Below, piece by piece: positions 26,847 to 35,984 of a DNA stretch of 64,000 bases (the stretch's first letter is position 1; every line of letters begins with the position of its first letter). The stretch comes from JAFDWR01 sp038216655 (GTDB taxonomy: Bacteria > Armatimonadota > Fimbriimonadia > Fimbriimonadales > Fimbriimonadaceae): the NCBI GenBank assembly GCA_038216655.1, contig JBBQPZ010000001.1, forward strand, positions 310,001 through 374,000, given 5' to 3'. Below the pieces are notes generated by a model. The model saw only the letters and a program-made list of their open reading frames with translations, was not told the origin of the DNA and searched no databases. The position numbers were made by a program, and so were the translations under genes.

Positions 26847-29642
26847 ATGATAGACTTGCCGCAGATGTCAATCAGAATCGACCGCCGTACGTTTGTGAAG
26901 GGAGCCGGGGGCGTCGGACTGGGACTTGCCTTCGGAATTCGAGAGACTCTTGCCGAGCCACTCGCGGGGGGCATGGCTCCGGCCGCCAAACCTGGGCCCG
27001 GAACATCGGCTTTTCGGACTTCGGTCAACAACGTCAGCGGCATTCCCCTGGGCGGCATCGGAGCTGGCTCGATCGAAGTCCGCCCTGACGGCTACTTTGG
27101 CGACTGGCTGATCTTCAACATGGGCAGCTGGTCGCCCGAGCAACCCGATGCCGAACAGGGGCCCGCACCGGACATCGGTGCCGAAGGCCTCCAGTTCTTC
27201 GTTCGGTGCGAACAGGGCGAGGACGTCCAACTGCGGCGGCTGGGGATCCGCGAGGATCAGAACGACCTCTATTCCCTGCCCTACGCAATCCCGGTCGAAG
27301 GAATCGAGTTCGATGGCAAGTTCCCGTTTGCCACCTTGAAGTACCTCGATGAGAGCTTGCCGGTCCAGGTGAACGCCCTCGCCTTCGCACCAATCATCCC
27401 CTACGAGGCTCAGGCGAGCGCGACCCCCGGCTTCACAATGGCCTTCAAGGTCAAGAACACCAGTCAAAAGCCCGTGAAGGTGTCCCTAATGGGAGCTCTT
27501 CAGAACCCACTTGCCACCGGTGCTACAGACCGAGGTCTCGAGAATCGACATCTCACGCGGGGAAACACAAGCACTCTGGCCTTGAGTACGACCGCCACTA
27601 CTGGTCGAAAATCTTGTCATGGAAGCATGGACCTATCTGTCACCGGCGGTGCCCACAGCTTTATTCAGGGCACCTATCGCCGCTACCTCGGCAACGGCGC
27701 CTGGGGCGGCTCCCGTGGCTACGGCTCCGCGCACTACTCCTACCTCCACGCCTACCAGCGAGATGGCCACCTGCCTTCCCTTGCAACGTCACGCTCGATC
27801 GACGACCTACTCCGTGGCGCGACCGATGGCCAGATCGACGCGATGTCTCTGCCCTCCCTCCAGGGAATCCGCGACCGCGCCAAGGACGACGCGTTCTTCC
27901 ACGAGTTCATCAACCGCATCGAAATGATCGAGCCCGGGCTTCTTGGTACCCAAGCGGGTCTCGTCAACTTCGCCAAGGAGCTTCGCGACCGGCTCGACTC
28001 GATGAGCGGCAAGAACCGCGAGCACTCGCGCTGGGGCGATGTCGCCCTTGAATCCACGGTCGAGCTCAATCCCGGAGAGGAGAAGGAAATTCGCTTTGTC
28101 CTCTCATGGTTCTTCCCGAACCACTTCAGCAGCCTCGGCCCCAATCTCGGGCACCAATACGAGCATTGGTTTACCGACGCCCTCGCCGTCAACCAGTTCC
28201 TCGTCGAAAATCACGCCCACCACCGCGCGGCAACGATCGACTTTGCCGAGACGCTCCTCACCACCAACCTCGCTCCGGAGATCGCGTTCTCCTGGAGCGC
28301 CCAACTCACCACCTTGATCAAGTCCAGTTGGTGGTGCAAGGACGGGCGCTTCGCGATTTGGGAGGGCTTGGGCTGCTGTGGCCTCCACACCACCGACATC
28401 ACCTATCAAGGTTCGTTCCCGATCATCGCGCTCTTCCCCGAGCTACAGAAGCGCCAGATCAACATGGGGGCGAGCTACCAGCGGCAAGACGGGCGAATTC
28501 CCCACTTCTTCTCGCCGGACCTACTCCACGTCGACAACGGCTTCGACCGCGTCGACATGAACCCACAGTACGTGATGATGGTGTGTCGAGACTACCTCTG
28601 GACCGGCGACCTGGAGTTTGTTCGCCAGAACTGGAAGACCGTCATTCGCGCCATGGAAAGCACCCAGACGCTCGACGGCGACGGCGACGGCATCCCCGAC
28701 CGCGACACCCGCCGCAACACCTACGATCAGTGGGACCTCGAGGGCTCGCCCGCCTATATCTGCAGCCTCTGGCTTGGGGCCCTCCGCTCCGCGATCCGCC
28801 TCGCCAGCGATCTCGGTGAGAAGCAGCAGGCCGAGACCTGGACCCAACTTCTCGCGAAGGCAAGCAGCAGCTTCGTCACCCGCCTTTGGAACGGCGACTA
28901 CTTCAACCTCTGGGTCAGCGAGCGAGGCAAGGACGAGTGCTGTATGAGCGACCAGCTCAGCGGCGAGTGGTACACCGGCCTGATGGGGATTGGGCACTCG
29001 GTCGCGCGTGACAAGATCGTCCGGGCGATCCGCTCGGTCCACGCTCAGAACTTCAGCCCGGAGTTCGGCCTGCGCAACGCCAGCTATCCCAAGGGCCGTC
29101 CGGCCAAGTTCAAAACCCACCAGAACCTGCAGGCGGCGGGCAACTGGACGGGCATCGAATACGCCAACGCCGCACTCATGATCGAGATGGGCATGGTGCA
29201 GGAAGGATTGGACGTCATTCGATCTGTCCACCGCCGCTACACGCGGACCGGCCGCCGCTGGAACCACGTCGAGTGCGGAGACCATTACTTCCGCGCGATG
29301 TCGAGTTGGACGACCCTGTTGGCCCTGACCGGCTTCAAGGTGGACGCCCCGACGCAGACGATCTCGATCGGTCCCCGAGTCGACGGGCTGACCGCACCGT
29401 GGTTCACTCCGACCGGCTACGGTGTGCTCACCTCGAAGGGTGGCAAGCTGGAGCTAACGTGCCGAAGCGGACACCTCTCCCTGCGCAACCTGAAGGTTGA
29501 GACCGCCGCGAAGACGGGAAAGGTCACCCTGGGTGCCAAGCCTCTCTCCGCCTCCTCCGCAAGAGATTCCGAGCATCTAAAGCTCGAATTTGGTCGAGAA
29601 ATCACCTTGCAGCAGGGTCAAGCTCTGGTGTTGAACTATTAA
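26847..29642 (+). CDS. Tat-exported GH116-like (DUF608) protein
   Basis: A twin-arginine leader (DRRTFVKGAG at 12-21) begins this 931-residue protein. ATG 26865 is a possible alternative start. An N-terminal beta-sandwich (NVSGIPLGGIGAGSIEVRPDGYFGDW, typical of GH116) is followed by an (alpha/alpha)6 catalytic region. That region contains NTYDQWDLEGSPAYICSLWLGAL, whose Asp corresponds to the acid/base of GH116, and CMSDQLSGEWYTG. The stretch aligned with the nucleophile motif FNELYFL reads LTTLIKS here, so the usual glutamate seems absent; this needs alignment. GH116 enzymes remove beta-glucosyl or beta-xylosyl units. A 2-hydroxyacid-type dehydrogenase starts four bases downstream, implying an operon. 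Confidence 0.85.
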   Translation: MIDLPQMSIRIDRRTFVKGAGGVGLGLAFGIRETLAEPLAGGMAPAAKPGPGTSAFRTSVNNVSGIPLGGIGAGSIEVRPDGYFGDWLIFNMGSWSPEQPDAEQGPAPDIGAEGLQFFVRCEQGEDVQLRRLGIREDQNDLYSLPYAIPVEGIEFDGKFPFATLKYLDESLPVQVNALAFAPIIPYEAQASATPGFTMAFKVKNTSQKPVKVSLMGALQNPLATGATDRGLENRHLTRGNTSTLALSTTATTGRKSCHGSMDLSVTGGAHSFIQGTYRRYLGNGAWGGSRGYGSAHYSYLHAYQRDGHLPSLATSRSIDDLLRGATDGQIDAMSLPSLQGIRDRAKDDAFFHEFINRIEMIEPGLLGTQAGLVNFAKELRDRLDSMSGKNREHSRWGDVALESTVELNPGEEKEIRFVLSWFFPNHFSSLGPNLGHQYEHWFTDALAVNQFLVENHAHHRAATIDFAETLLTTNLAPEIAFSWSAQLTTLIKSSWWCKDGRFAIWEGLGCCGLHTTDITYQGSFPIIALFPELQKRQINMGASYQRQDGRIPHFFSPDLLHVDNGFDRVDMNPQYVMMVCRDYLWTGDLEFVRQNWKTVIRAMESTQTLDGDGDGIPDRDTRRNTYDQWDLEGSPAYICSLWLGALRSAIRLASDLGEKQQAETWTQLLAKASSSFVTRLWNGDYFNLWVSERGKDECCMSDQLSGEWYTGLMGIGHSVARDKIVRAIRSVHAQNFSPEFGLRNASYPKGRPAKFKTHQNLQAAGNWTGIEYANAALMIEMGMVQEGLDVIRSVHRRYTRTGRRWNHVECGDHYFRAMSSWTTLLALTGFKVDAPTQTISIGPRVDGLTAPWFTPTGYGVLTSKGGKLELTCRSGHLSLRNLKVETAAKTGKVTLGAKPLSASSARDSEHLKLEFGREITLQQGQALVLNY

Positions 29643-29645
29643 CCC

Positions 29646-30617
29646 ATGTCTCTAACCATTTGGTGCAATTCGGAGCTCAGTACAGAGGCAGTGTTCGCAC
29701 TGCGCGCGGGGACCGAAGGTCACCTGCTGATCATGGCGAGCGATCCCACCTCGAACCTTGGATCGGCGAATCCGAGTGAGACACTAGGCACCGCAGACGT
29801 TGCCTTCGGCCAACCCGATCCGGGACAAGTAATCGCGTCGGACAGCCTGAAATGGGTTCAACTGACGAGCGCGGGCTACACCCGATACGACCGCGATGAC
29901 CTTCGGGACGCTCTCATCTCAAGAGGAGCGGTTCTGACCAACAGCTCCTCCGTGTTCAATGAGCCCTGCGCCCAGCACCTGCTGGCGTTCATGCTCGCAA
30001 TCGCCCGCGCCCTGCCGGATTCGATGGCCGCCCAACTCGGAACGCCGAGTTGGGCGTACGCGGCGCTACGCCCAATCACGAGAGTGCTTCGCAACCAAAA
30101 TGTCCTTATCCTAAGTTACGGTGCCATCGCGCGCCGCCTCATTGAGCTCCTCGCTCCCTTTCACCTGGAGATCAGCGCGGTCCGCCGCAAGGTGCAGGGT
30201 GACGAGACCGTGCTAACGTTTGAGATCAACCGACTGGCGGAGTTGCTCCCCGTCGCCGATCACGTTGTCAACATCCTGCCTGCATCCCCCTCGACCAACG
30301 GCTCCATCGATGCCACCGTGTTCGGCGCGATGAAGCCGGGCGCGGTCTTCTACAATGTCGGCCGCGGAACCACGGTGGATCAGACTGCCTTGATTGCGGC
30401 ACTTGACAACGGTCGGCTACGCGCGGCCTACCTCGACGTGACCGATCCCGAACCGCTGCCTTCCGACCATCCTATCTGGAAGACAAGGAACTGTTACATC
30501 ACGCCGCACATCGCGGGAGGACATGGGGAGGAGATGACGAGCCTGGTGGAGCATTTCCTTGCGAATCTGCGACGGTTTGAAGCCAATCTCCCGTTGACGG
30601 ACGTGGTTTTCGGATAG
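29646..30617 (+). CDS. D-2-hydroxyacid dehydrogenase family protein
   Basis: A 323-residue member of the D-isomer-specific 2-hydroxyacid dehydrogenase family, oxidising or reducing 2-hydroxy/2-keto acids with NAD(P). The catalytic residues are the Arg in NVGRGTTVDQ, the Glu in DVTDPEPLP and the His in ITPHIAGG. The dinucleotide loop reads ILSYGAIARRL, so the first and last glycines of GxGxxG are Ser and Ala; this weakens the consensus without abolishing it. It begins four bases after the GH116-like gene and is surely cotranscribed with it. A role in metabolism of a sugar-derived acid is a reasonable guess. A repeat-rich gap follows. Confidence 0.88.
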   Translation: MSLTIWCNSELSTEAVFALRAGTEGHLLIMASDPTSNLGSANPSETLGTADVAFGQPDPGQVIASDSLKWVQLTSAGYTRYDRDDLRDALISRGAVLTNSSSVFNEPCAQHLLAFMLAIARALPDSMAAQLGTPSWAYAALRPITRVLRNQNVLILSYGAIARRLIELLAPFHLEISAVRRKVQGDETVLTFEINRLAELLPVADHVVNILPASPSTNGSIDATVFGAMKPGAVFYNVGRGTTVDQTALIAALDNGRLRAAYLDVTDPEPLPSDHPIWKTRNCYITPHIAGGHGEEMTSLVEHFLANLRRFEANLPLTDVVFG

Positions 30618-30779
30618 CCCATCAAGCAGGGTGTTTGCTGATCTCGGTTTGTGCTGGCTGGGTTGATGCCTCTGTCCCGTCTGACGCCGCTCGTCAGGAT
30701 CGGACGTCTGATGAAGGGGTAGAGGCTTTCACTCAGCGTGGGGTCCAACCTCAATCCCTTCGCGAGCGACATCGTCAAC

Positions 30780-31175
30780 TAACTTGGCAAGCCACGAGTA
30801 GCGTAGGTTTTCCAACCTGCAATTCCAAGATTTCGTCGCAAGCCAGTTGACTTCCACCCCTCCCGCAAACAAAGGAATCAAAGAAACTGTCATTCCGACC
30901 GAAGCTGCCTGCCCGCTCGTAGTCAGGAAACAAACATCGGATGCGGCGAAGTGGAGGAACCTGACCGTCATCGACTCCCGCTTGTCTCCCAAGTACAGGC
31001 TCTCAAACGACGAACCCCGTCCCAGTTAGTTGACAAAACTCGGTCCCATGCGAGGGTAGAAGTGACGAGAAAGGACAAGACCCAGACCCAGACCCAGACC
31101 CAGCCTTTGCCGGATTGCCAACGTGGGTAAGCAGTGCGAGTGAGTGAAAACGTGAGATAAAGGCTAAGGTGAGGG
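30780..31175 (+). repeat. Dispersed intergenic repeat, copy B, with a (CCCAGA) tandem array
   Basis: The 662-base gap 30618-31279 contains no convincing gene. GCCAGTTGACTTCC at 30842-30855 and the following 35 bases align with 53587-53635 at roughly three-quarters identity. The block GCCAACGTGGGTAAGCAGTG plus GAGTGAGTGAAAACGTGAGA at 31117-31157 matches copies A and C. Between them, at about 31077-31105, the hexamer CCCAGA is repeated about four times, where the other copies have a single CCCAGA. The outer limits of the repeat are estimates. Confidence 0.6.
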
Positions 31176-31279
31176 GAACCTCGAAGCTCTGAATGGTGCA
31201 AGACCTCAAAGAATGCTCGAGCCGTACTCGGCGTTGCTTCCCAGCTTCCTCGTGAAGCTGTAAGATAATACGAACAGCC

Positions 31280-31747
31280 ATGAACGCTCAGCTCACCCAG
31301 ATCGCCCCCATCCACGTTGTAATGATGCGCCACGTCGGCTCGTATGACGACGTCGGACCGGTGTTCGACACCCTGTGGAACTGGTGCGAGGCCAATCGAG
31401 TCCCGACTCAGCGGACGATCGGCATCTACTACGACAATCCTGATAACACCCCTGTCAACCAACTCCGCGCCGCTGCCTGCTTCGAGGTGCCTTACGGTTA
31501 CCAGGCTCCAAACACCGGTGGACTTGAGATCACGGTAGAGGACATCCCCGGTGGTGCCTTCGCCACGACGCGCTTTGTCGGCCCATACGAGAAGCTCGCT
31601 CCGGTTTGGCAGGAGCTGACCAACTACGTCGAACGGACGCTTGGCAAGCAGATCAGCGAGAACCCGGCATTTGAGGTCTACGTCAACGACGCCAGCGAAA
31701 CGCCGCCCAATCAGTTGATCACCGTGCTCTACATGCCGGTCGTCTAA
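31280..31747 (+). CDS. GyrI-like / AraC effector-binding-domain protein
   Basis: A 155-residue stand-alone GyrI-like small-molecule-binding domain made of two SHS2 halves. Typical segments are VVMMRHVGSYDDVGPVFDTLWNWC, RTIGIYYDNP, ITVEDIPGGAFATTRFVGPYEKLAPVWQEL and FEVYVNDASETPPNQLITVLYMP. The conserved Glu near the C-terminal strand that lines the binding pocket is present (FEVY). Free-standing members bind lipophilic cationic compounds or act as hydrolases; no DNA-binding domain is attached here. The stop codon touches the ATG of the next gene, a multi-pass membrane protein, so the two are coupled. Confidence 0.88.
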   Translation: MNAQLTQIAPIHVVMMRHVGSYDDVGPVFDTLWNWCEANRVPTQRTIGIYYDNPDNTPVNQLRAAACFEVPYGYQAPNTGGLEITVEDIPGGAFATTRFVGPYEKLAPVWQELTNYVERTLGKQISENPAFEVYVNDASETPPNQLITVLYMPVV

Positions 31748-32821
31748 ATGCGAATCGCCACGCCCTGGATCTATTCGCCGAAGTTCGACCTCACCGCGAT
31801 CATCGGTCCCCCGGTCGTCATCACCGCGATCGTGCTCGCCTGGGGCTCGAAAATCGCAGCGGTCGACGAGCCACCCACGTGGCTCTGGATTCTTCTCGTC
31901 CTCGGCGTGGACGTAGCCCACGTCTACAGTTCCCTCTTCCGCACCTACTTGGACCACGACGAGTTTCAAAAACGCAAGACACTCTATCTCGTCGTCCCCG
32001 CCATCTGCTGGCTCGGGGGCATCGCCCTCTATGCGTGGAGGGGATTCGACGGCTTCTGGTCGGCAGTTGCCTACTTCGCGATCTACCACTTCGTCCGCCA
32101 GCAGTATGGCTTCATGATGCTGTACCGACGAGGAGAACCGGTCGGTGACTTCAGCTACCGAATTGATCAGCTTGCGATCTACCTCGCGACCCTTTACCCC
32201 CTCCTCTACTGGCACACCTACCCGCGCAACTTCCAGTGGTTTGGCGGGTTCGAGGTGATCCACATCCCCTCGGTCTGGCCCGAAATCATATGCCGCTGGC
32301 TTTACATGGCGGTGCTCGTTGTCTTTGTGGTCAAGGAGGCGATGCGCTGGAAGTCCACCGGAGAAATCAATGCCGGGAAGTGCCTACTCTTGACCGTGAC
32401 CGCGGTGGCATGGACGACCGGCATCATCATTTTCAACGGCGACCTCACCTTCACCCTAATCAACATCATCTCGCACGGCATTCCTTACATGGCGCTGATT
32501 TGGATCTATCAGTACCGGAAGCGCGCCAACAAGGTGCATGCCCAGAACCGGTTCCTCAAGTTCTTCCAACTCAAATACATCCCGTTCTACATCCTCGCCC
32601 TGGTCGGACTCGCATACCTGGAGGAAGCCGTCTGGGACTGGTTCAAATGGCAGGAGCATCCGAACATCTTCGGAGGGTTCACCCCCCAGGCCTCTGCGAC
32701 CGCACTGATGATCCTGATTCCCCTCCTAACCATGCCGCAGGTCACCCACTATGTCCTCGACGCCTTCATCTGGCGGGTGAACAAGAAGGGAAAAGAGGAA
32801 GTTCGCGCAGTCATCGGCTAA
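31748..32821 (+). CDS. Multi-pass membrane protein with conserved intramembrane histidines, unknown function
   Basis: A 357-residue integral membrane protein with about nine hydrophobic segments. Histidines or His-rich motifs occur within or at the edge of helices: DVAHVYSSLFRTYLDHDE, FAIYHFVRQQYGF, LINIISHGIPYMALIW and QVTHYVLDAFIWR. Repeated His plus Asp in membrane helices suggests a metal site, as in membrane-bound oxygenases of the Brp/Blh or desaturase type, but I cannot place it in either family. It follows the GyrI-like gene with no gap and precedes a secreted glycosidase by 31 bases on the same strand, so the three form an operon. Confidence 0.75.
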   Translation: MRIATPWIYSPKFDLTAIIGPPVVITAIVLAWGSKIAAVDEPPTWLWILLVLGVDVAHVYSSLFRTYLDHDEFQKRKTLYLVVPAICWLGGIALYAWRGFDGFWSAVAYFAIYHFVRQQYGFMMLYRRGEPVGDFSYRIDQLAIYLATLYPLLYWHTYPRNFQWFGGFEVIHIPSVWPEIICRWLYMAVLVVFVVKEAMRWKSTGEINAGKCLLLTVTAVAWTTGIIIFNGDLTFTLINIISHGIPYMALIWIYQYRKRANKVHAQNRFLKFFQLKYIPFYILALVGLAYLEEAVWDWFKWQEHPNIFGGFTPQASATALMILIPLLTMPQVTHYVLDAFIWRVNKKGKEEVRAVIG

Positions 32822-32852
32822 CCCGCCGGGCAATCTGAGCGAGAATGGTCTC

Positions 32853-34184
32853 GTGATCGCCAATCTGCTCGCCCTTGCGACGCTACTTGCGCCCCCGATC
32901 CGGTCCGCTTCGACGATTATCGATCCGGATGTCGGCAACGGGGTCACCGCGGCGATCAAACTCAACATGATCCCCTCGGCGGCGCAAAAAGTCTATCCCG
33001 GGCATTTCTACATCAACGCCGACGGCGGTGGATACGGGAGTGACGCGACCTGGCCGGGCCTCGATTCCTGGCAGATGGCGGGTGCCTACCTCCTGATCGG
33101 AAAGACCCAGATCGTCCTCGACTACTTCGACTTCGTCTGCGCCTCCCAGCGGAAGGACGGCAACATCCCGTTCGCCATCTTCACCGGCGATACCCAGGCG
33201 GGTGATACTTATCTTCGTGGGCTTAAGAACCCCGGTGATCGATTCACCTATGTGCCTCCGAAGCGACCCAAGTTGACCGCCTCCAGCCAGGAAACGCGCC
33301 AGTGGGTCGGCTTGTTCCAACACTGGGAGACCGAGACGAGCCCGCTCGCGACGCTAGGCCCGATCTGCTTCCTGCTGACCGCTCGCGAGATCAACGATGC
33401 AACGCAGGATGGGAAGTGGCTCAAAGCCCACCTGCCCATGATCGAGAAGACAGGCGACTTTCTTGCCTCGCAGATCACGGCGAACGGCCTGATGAGTGGC
33501 TCCGGCTTCTACACCGAACGCCCACCGCGTAATGGCTGGGACGGCGTGACTCAGTGCTACGCGGTCAAGGCATTCCACGACCTAGAAGCACTTGAGTCCG
33601 ACGCGAAGAACCCGACTGCCGCTCGAAAGTGGAAGGCCGTGGCGGATCAAATCACGAGACACTTCTCGAAGCTCTTTTGGCGGGGCGACCACTTCGCCGA
33701 GTACATCCACCCGACCCACGGCGTGGTCGACTCTCACGGTTTGTCAGATACGAACTGGGCCGCCATCGCCTTTGGACTGGCAAGCAAGTCACAAACCAAA
33801 AAGCTCTGGCCCAAGCTTGTCGCCGCCAAGGAGTTCTGGCCCGGCGGGATGCCGACAACCACCGTCATAAACCCGACCACCTACGAAGACTGGGAGCACG
33901 AGAAGGTTCCCTTCGCCGCGATGTCCAACACCAACGACGTTGCCGCAATGGGTCGTAGTTGGTACGTCGAGGCACTGGCTTGCAAGCGCATGGGCGACCG
34001 CAAGCGACTGCTGGAATCCGCCCGCGCGGTCTCCCTCGCCGCCGATCATGGCTACTGGCGCGAGCGCTATCACCCTCTCCCCGGCAACAAGGTCCAGCCC
34101 GACGGCAGCGAGAAGTATTGCGAGTACCCGGCTGTCCTCATCCGCGTGGTCTACGGCAACCCAGATGTCTTCTTCCGGCGCTAG
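32853..34184 (+). CDS. Secreted six-hairpin glycosidase-like protein
   Basis: GTG 32853 starts a signal peptide (about residues 1-18). The rest of the 443 residues form an (alpha/alpha)6 toroid pattern with WPGLDSWQMAGAYLLIG, FVCASQRKDGNIPFAIFTGD, GSGFYTERPPRNGWDGVTQCYAV, SDTNWAAIAFGLAS and MSNTNDVAAMGRSWYVEAL. These are the repeating helix-turn motifs of GH63/GH15-like proteins, but I cannot assign the GH family. Acidic candidates occur in the DGVTQ and SDTNW loops. It is probably exported and acts on oligosaccharides. The last four bases overlap the end of the convergent GH53 gene. A related but distinct six-hairpin protein is encoded at 46555-47853. Confidence 0.75.
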   Translation: MIANLLALATLLAPPIRSASTIIDPDVGNGVTAAIKLNMIPSAAQKVYPGHFYINADGGGYGSDATWPGLDSWQMAGAYLLIGKTQIVLDYFDFVCASQRKDGNIPFAIFTGDTQAGDTYLRGLKNPGDRFTYVPPKRPKLTASSQETRQWVGLFQHWETETSPLATLGPICFLLTAREINDATQDGKWLKAHLPMIEKTGDFLASQITANGLMSGSGFYTERPPRNGWDGVTQCYAVKAFHDLEALESDAKNPTAARKWKAVADQITRHFSKLFWRGDHFAEYIHPTHGVVDSHGLSDTNWAAIAFGLASKSQTKKLWPKLVAAKEFWPGGMPTTTVINPTTYEDWEHEKVPFAAMSNTNDVAAMGRSWYVEALACKRMGDRKRLLESARAVSLAADHGYWRERYHPLPGNKVQPDGSEKYCEYPAVLIRVVYGNPDVFFRR

Positions 34185-35242
34185 TGCAAGGCGAACTTGT
34201 CGAAGACATATACCGACGGGAGCGCCTTGCCGACCTTATCGAACATGCCACGTGAACTGAAGTAGGGCGTCGCCGGTTCCCACCAGAACACCCCTGTACC
34301 GAGCCCATTGGGCACGTCCATCACCGCCTTGGTGACTTCTTCGAGGAATTCGCGCTGGCCGTCCGGAGACTCCGGGAACGGTACAGACTTCCCTCGCGTC
34401 TCCTCGTCGGGCGTGTAGTGGTAGGCCGCTTCGACCACCATCACCTCCTTCCCATAACGAAGCGCGGTCGCTCGAAGGTTCTCCCTCAGCGCCATGATTG
34501 AACCGTGCCACCACGGGTAGTAGGAGAATCCGATCACATCGATGGGGATGCGATAGGTGAACAACTTGTCAAAGAACTTCTGCGTTCCGTCGAGCGAAGC
34601 GCCGTTGTCGTACTGGATCATGATTCGAGGTCGAAGCCCGTTGCCTCTTCCTGCGTCTACGCCATTCACTCCCGCGTAAACGTACTCCGCGAAATTGTCC
34701 CAGTTATCCAGCAGCTTTCCATCCGGCCAGAGCATTCCAAGGCGAACCTCGTTGCCGATCTGGACCATATCTGGCAGCACCCCCGCATCCCGGAATGACG
34801 CGATCGTGTCTCGGGTGTAGGCGAACACCTTCGTCACTCGATCCGCGTGACTCAGCGAGATCCAAGCATCCGGTGTCGGCTGATGCTGAGGGTCGGCCCA
34901 GGCTTGGGAGTAGTGGAAGTCGAGAAGCAGTTTGTAGCCAAGCTTGTGGGCATCCTTGGCCATGGTCAACGTGTAACCCAGATCATTGGGTAGACGCTCC
35001 TTCACCGGCTCTACGAAGATTCGGAGTCGAATCCAGTTGTAGCCGTGATCGTGAAAGAGCACGAGTCCCGGCTTGACGACCGAACCGTCCTTGAACTGCC
35101 GCCCCCTATCTTCTGCCTGCTTAAGGAAGGAGAGGTCCGCCCCAAACGCGAACCGATGGCCCATCGGAAGGGGCTCGTATATCCGGAAGTGGGACGTCTG
35201 AAAGTTGAGCGAGGCAACGGCGAGCATGGCGGCCAGGCTCAT
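34181..35242 (-). CDS. Arabinogalactan endo-beta-1,4-galactanase (GH53)
   Basis: GH53 enzymes cut beta-1,4-galactan side chains of pectin. The 353 residues carry a short N-terminal hydrophobic leader (1-11). The motifs are FGADLSFL at 33-40, LLDFHYSQAWADPQHQ at 106-121, the acid/base Glu165 in QIGNE, GFSYYPWWHGS at 238-248, and the nucleophile Glu271 in MVVEAAYHY. All catalytic motifs are intact, and length matches the family. It is translated after the DUF1801 gene (ATGA-type 4-base overlap at 35239-35242) and converges on the six-hairpin glycosidase. This is one of the clearest plant-cell-wall enzymes in the window. Confidence 0.93.
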   Translation of the reverse strand: MSLAAMLAVASLNFQTSHFRIYEPLPMGHRFAFGADLSFLKQAEDRGRQFKDGSVVKPGLVLFHDHGYNWIRLRIFVEPVKERLPNDLGYTLTMAKDAHKLGYKLLLDFHYSQAWADPQHQPTPDAWISLSHADRVTKVFAYTRDTIASFRDAGVLPDMVQIGNEVRLGMLWPDGKLLDNWDNFAEYVYAGVNGVDAGRGNGLRPRIMIQYDNGASLDGTQKFFDKLFTYRIPIDVIGFSYYPWWHGSIMALRENLRATALRYGKEVMVVEAAYHYTPDEETRGKSVPFPESPDGQREFLEEVTKAVMDVPNGLGTGVFWWEPATPYFSSRGMFDKVGKALPSVYVFDKFALH

Positions 35243-35619
35243 TGGCTTTGAACCTTACTCCCCTTGGCCGACTCGTTCTCGTCATAGCGCTTCCGAGCGA
35301 TTGCCCGAACCAGCGACTCCGCGGGAGGCTTGTCGTGGGGAAACTGGATCGTGCCCTTCGAGACCTTGTAACCCTTCAACTCTTCAGCAAAGTCCGCCAC
35401 CGTGTGCCCCGGAAAGAGCGAACAGTGGCTCTTGAAGGCGGCAATGCTCACGATAAACCCCCTATGCTTGTAGGTCGGGATGCCGTAGCTAATCACCTCT
35501 TCGGCATCGGGGATCTCCGTGCGAATCCACCCGCGCAGGAGCAACAGTGTCGCCCGGGCGGTCTCCGAGGTGACTTTGTCGAGGTAATCCTCGACACTGG
35601 GCGGGCGGCTTCTGGGCAT
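35239..35619 (-). CDS. DUF1801 / YdhG-like protein
   Basis: A 126-residue cytoplasmic protein of the DUF1801 (YdhG, frataxin-like fold) family. The core signature is clear: VEDYLDKVTSETARATLLLLR, DAEEVISYGIPTYKHRG, FIVSIAAFKSHCSLFPG and KVSKGTIQFPHDKP. The biochemical role of the family is not established. The stop overlaps the start of the GH53 galactanase by four bases, so translation is coupled, though a functional link is not obvious. The C-terminal tail (KRYDENESAKGSKVQSQ) is short and charged. Confidence 0.88.
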   Translation of the reverse strand: MPRSRPPSVEDYLDKVTSETARATLLLLRGWIRTEIPDAEEVISYGIPTYKHRGFIVSIAAFKSHCSLFPGHTVADFAEELKGYKVSKGTIQFPHDKPPAESLVRAIARKRYDENESAKGSKVQSQ

Positions 35620-35939
35620 GCCAGACTTTTACCCACTATGTCTTGAAAATTGATTGAGTTCGAGATGTGGAAGTGCCCCGGATCGAGCCCCCTCTTTCCC
35701 TCACTCATGGATTCAGCGACCATCAAGGCGTATCGTGCCTGTGGCACCATGATCGCAGTTCTCCTTATCAACCGGTCAGCTCCTATCTCGAAGTCCGGCG
35801 AGCGATCCGCCACCCTCTGCGGGGCCAAACTCTTCCACAACGCGGAACATCTGAAGCTTGGAAGCGCAACCGACATGAGAGTCAAATAGCTTCCTAACAG
35901 ATGAGTAACTGCGGGAAGTTCAGGTTCGCTTTCAGGAAA
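35620..35939. other. Intergenic region of about 320 bases without a recognised gene
   Basis: This lies between the start of the DUF1801 gene and the terminator of the sigma-factor operon. Overlapping open frames on both strands (for example 35650-35889 and 35493-35954) lack ribosome sites and coding character. It should contain the promoter of the DUF1801-GH53 operon. No repeat shared with other gaps was noticed. Confidence 0.45.
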
Positions 35940-35969
35940 GCCTCCGACCGCCAAGAGGCGATCGGAGGC
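35940..35969 (-). terminator. Strong stem-loop terminator of the sigma/anti-sigma operon
   Basis: GCCTCCGA (35940-35947) pairs perfectly with TCGGAGGC (35962-35969). After one C-A mismatch the stem continues with CGCC/GGCG around the tetraloop AAGA. On the minus strand it lies 15 bases after the stop codon of the membrane protein gene and is followed by TTTCCTG. The stem is strong but the T-run short. Confidence 0.7.
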
Positions 35970-35984
35970 CCATACCGAGCCTGA

